From contig NZ_CALEJS010000016.1 in the NCBI RefSeq assembly GCF_937898475.1, positions 124,001 through 188,000 of the forward strand: a DNA stretch of 64,000 bases. Direction: 5' to 3'. A program made the translations under genes and the position numbers. How positions within the stretch are numbered: the stretch's first letter is position 1; each line of letters opens with the position of its first letter. This document shows positions 63,408 through 64,000 of this stretch, in pieces. The DNA comes from an uncultured Chitinophaga sp. (GTDB lineage Bacteria; Bacteroidota; Bacteroidia; Chitinophagales; Chitinophagaceae). Under the pieces are notes generated by a model, which searched no databases, was not told the origin of the DNA, and saw nothing but the letters and a program-made list of their open reading frames with translations.

Positions 63408-64000
63408 ATGGATTTACAGTTAAAAGGGAAAACCGCTTTTGTAAGCGGCTCCACCCAGGGAATAGGATTTGCCATCGCCCTGCAGCTGCTGCAGGAAGGC
63501 GCAGGTGTGATCATCAACGGCAGAACGGCAGAAAAGGTGAAGCAGGTAACAGAAAAGCTCTCCCGGCTGGTTCCCGGCAGCAGCATATCAGGCATTGCCG
63601 CAGATTTCTCAAAAGCAGACGAAGTACAACGCCTGGTACAACAACTTCCGGCGGTAGATATACTGGTGAATAACGCCGGGATCTTTGAGCCCAGACACTT
63701 CCTGGAGATCACCGATGAAGAGTGGATCCGTTTCTTTGAAGTGAACGTACTGAGTGGTGTGCGGCTCTCGCGCCATGTACTGCCGGCCATGCTGGAAAAG
63801 AACTGGGGCAGGATCATCTTTATCTCCAGCGAGTCTGCGATCAACATTCCCGAAGAAATGATCCACTACGGCACTACCAAGACCGCCCAGCTGTCTGTAA
63901 GCCGCGGCCTTGCAGAACTGACTAGGAACACCGGGGTAACCGTTAATACCATCCTGCCCGGTCCTACCCGTTCTGAAGGCGTCGATGAATTCATTAAGCA
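63408..64000 (+). CDS. SDR-family oxidoreductase, 3' end outside window
   Basis: The ATG at 63408 opens a frame that runs to the window edge without a stop, so about 197 residues are visible. NAD(P) motif G14-S-T-Q-G-I-G20, NNAG at 88-91, and catalytic S141, Y154 and K158 (YGTTK) are present. It starts with LKGKTAFVSGSTQGIGFA, as in the 3-oxoacyl-ACP reductase-like/gluconate-type SDRs. The C-terminal substrate-binding part is missing, so no substrate is proposed. It is divergent from the third susC gene. Confidence 0.88.
   Translation, partial: MDLQLKGKTAFVSGSTQGIGFAIALQLLQEGAGVIINGRTAEKVKQVTEKLSRLVPGSSISGIAADFSKADEVQRLVQQLPAVDILVNNAGIFEPRHFLEITDEEWIRFFEVNVLSGVRLSRHVLPAMLEKNWGRIIFISSESAINIPEEMIHYGTTKTAQLSVSRGLAELTRNTGVTVNTILPGPTRSEGVDEFIK

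Overview
The window looks like the chromosome of a Gram-negative Bacteroidota bacterium of the Chitinophagaceae, most likely Chitinophaga or a close relative. This rests on three SusC/SusD pairs in under 40 kb, many lipoproteins with a Cys-Lys/Asn start after the lipobox, TAnnTTTG-type promoter boxes, DUF5916, DUF5107, DUF1080 and FtsX-like ABC permease genes, and a bacterial terpene synthase. The genus is an inference. No rRNA, tRNA, CRISPR array, insertion sequence or prophage was seen.

Layout. 1-4.3 kb: the end of an aldo/keto reductase, two exported proteins of unknown role and a GH127-type beta-L-arabinofuranosidase. 4.5-10.4 kb: a class I terpene synthase converging on a hybrid histidine kinase, then a CPBP membrane protease and a DUF5107 protein. 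10.5-13.3 kb: two tandem geranylgeranyl-reductase-like flavoproteins, separated by an inverted repeat. 13.3-24.4 kb: a GlxA-type AraC regulator, small housekeeping or stress genes (DUF1801, DHFR-like, MFS exporter, CPBP, VOC, DinB), zwf, a DUF1080 protein and a DUF5916 outer-membrane protein.

24.4-34.0 kb is a likely glucuronoxylan utilisation locus. SusC and SusD run leftward. A LacI-type regulator, GH67 alpha-glucuronidase, a short-chain dehydrogenase and a ricin-type lectin domain protein run rightward. Two TGTAACCGATT operator-like sites lie in the divergent gap. 34.0-37.2 kb holds a methyltransferase, dusB (TTG start) and a beta-helix lipoprotein.

37.8-48.5 kb is the most unusual part: a tight, co-directional seven-gene cluster. 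It encodes SusC, SusD, two DoxX-like membrane proteins each fused to a large C-terminal domain, a lipoprotein cytochrome c, a Tat-exported sulfite-oxidase-family molybdoenzyme, and a phytoene-desaturase-like flavoprotein. It couples outer-membrane import genes to a periplasmic redox module. The substrate is unknown.

48.5-56.1 kb: a GH78 rhamnosidase, a class A beta-lactamase-like enzyme, a three-gene set (small unknown protein, protein with a lysine-rich histone-like tail, cysteine-free Fpg/Nei DNA glycosylase) and an FtsX-type ABC permease preceded by repeated CCGnAArCGGAC boxes. 56.2-64 kb: a YD-like lipoprotein, a porin, a third SusCD pair and the start of a short-chain dehydrogenase cut by the window edge.
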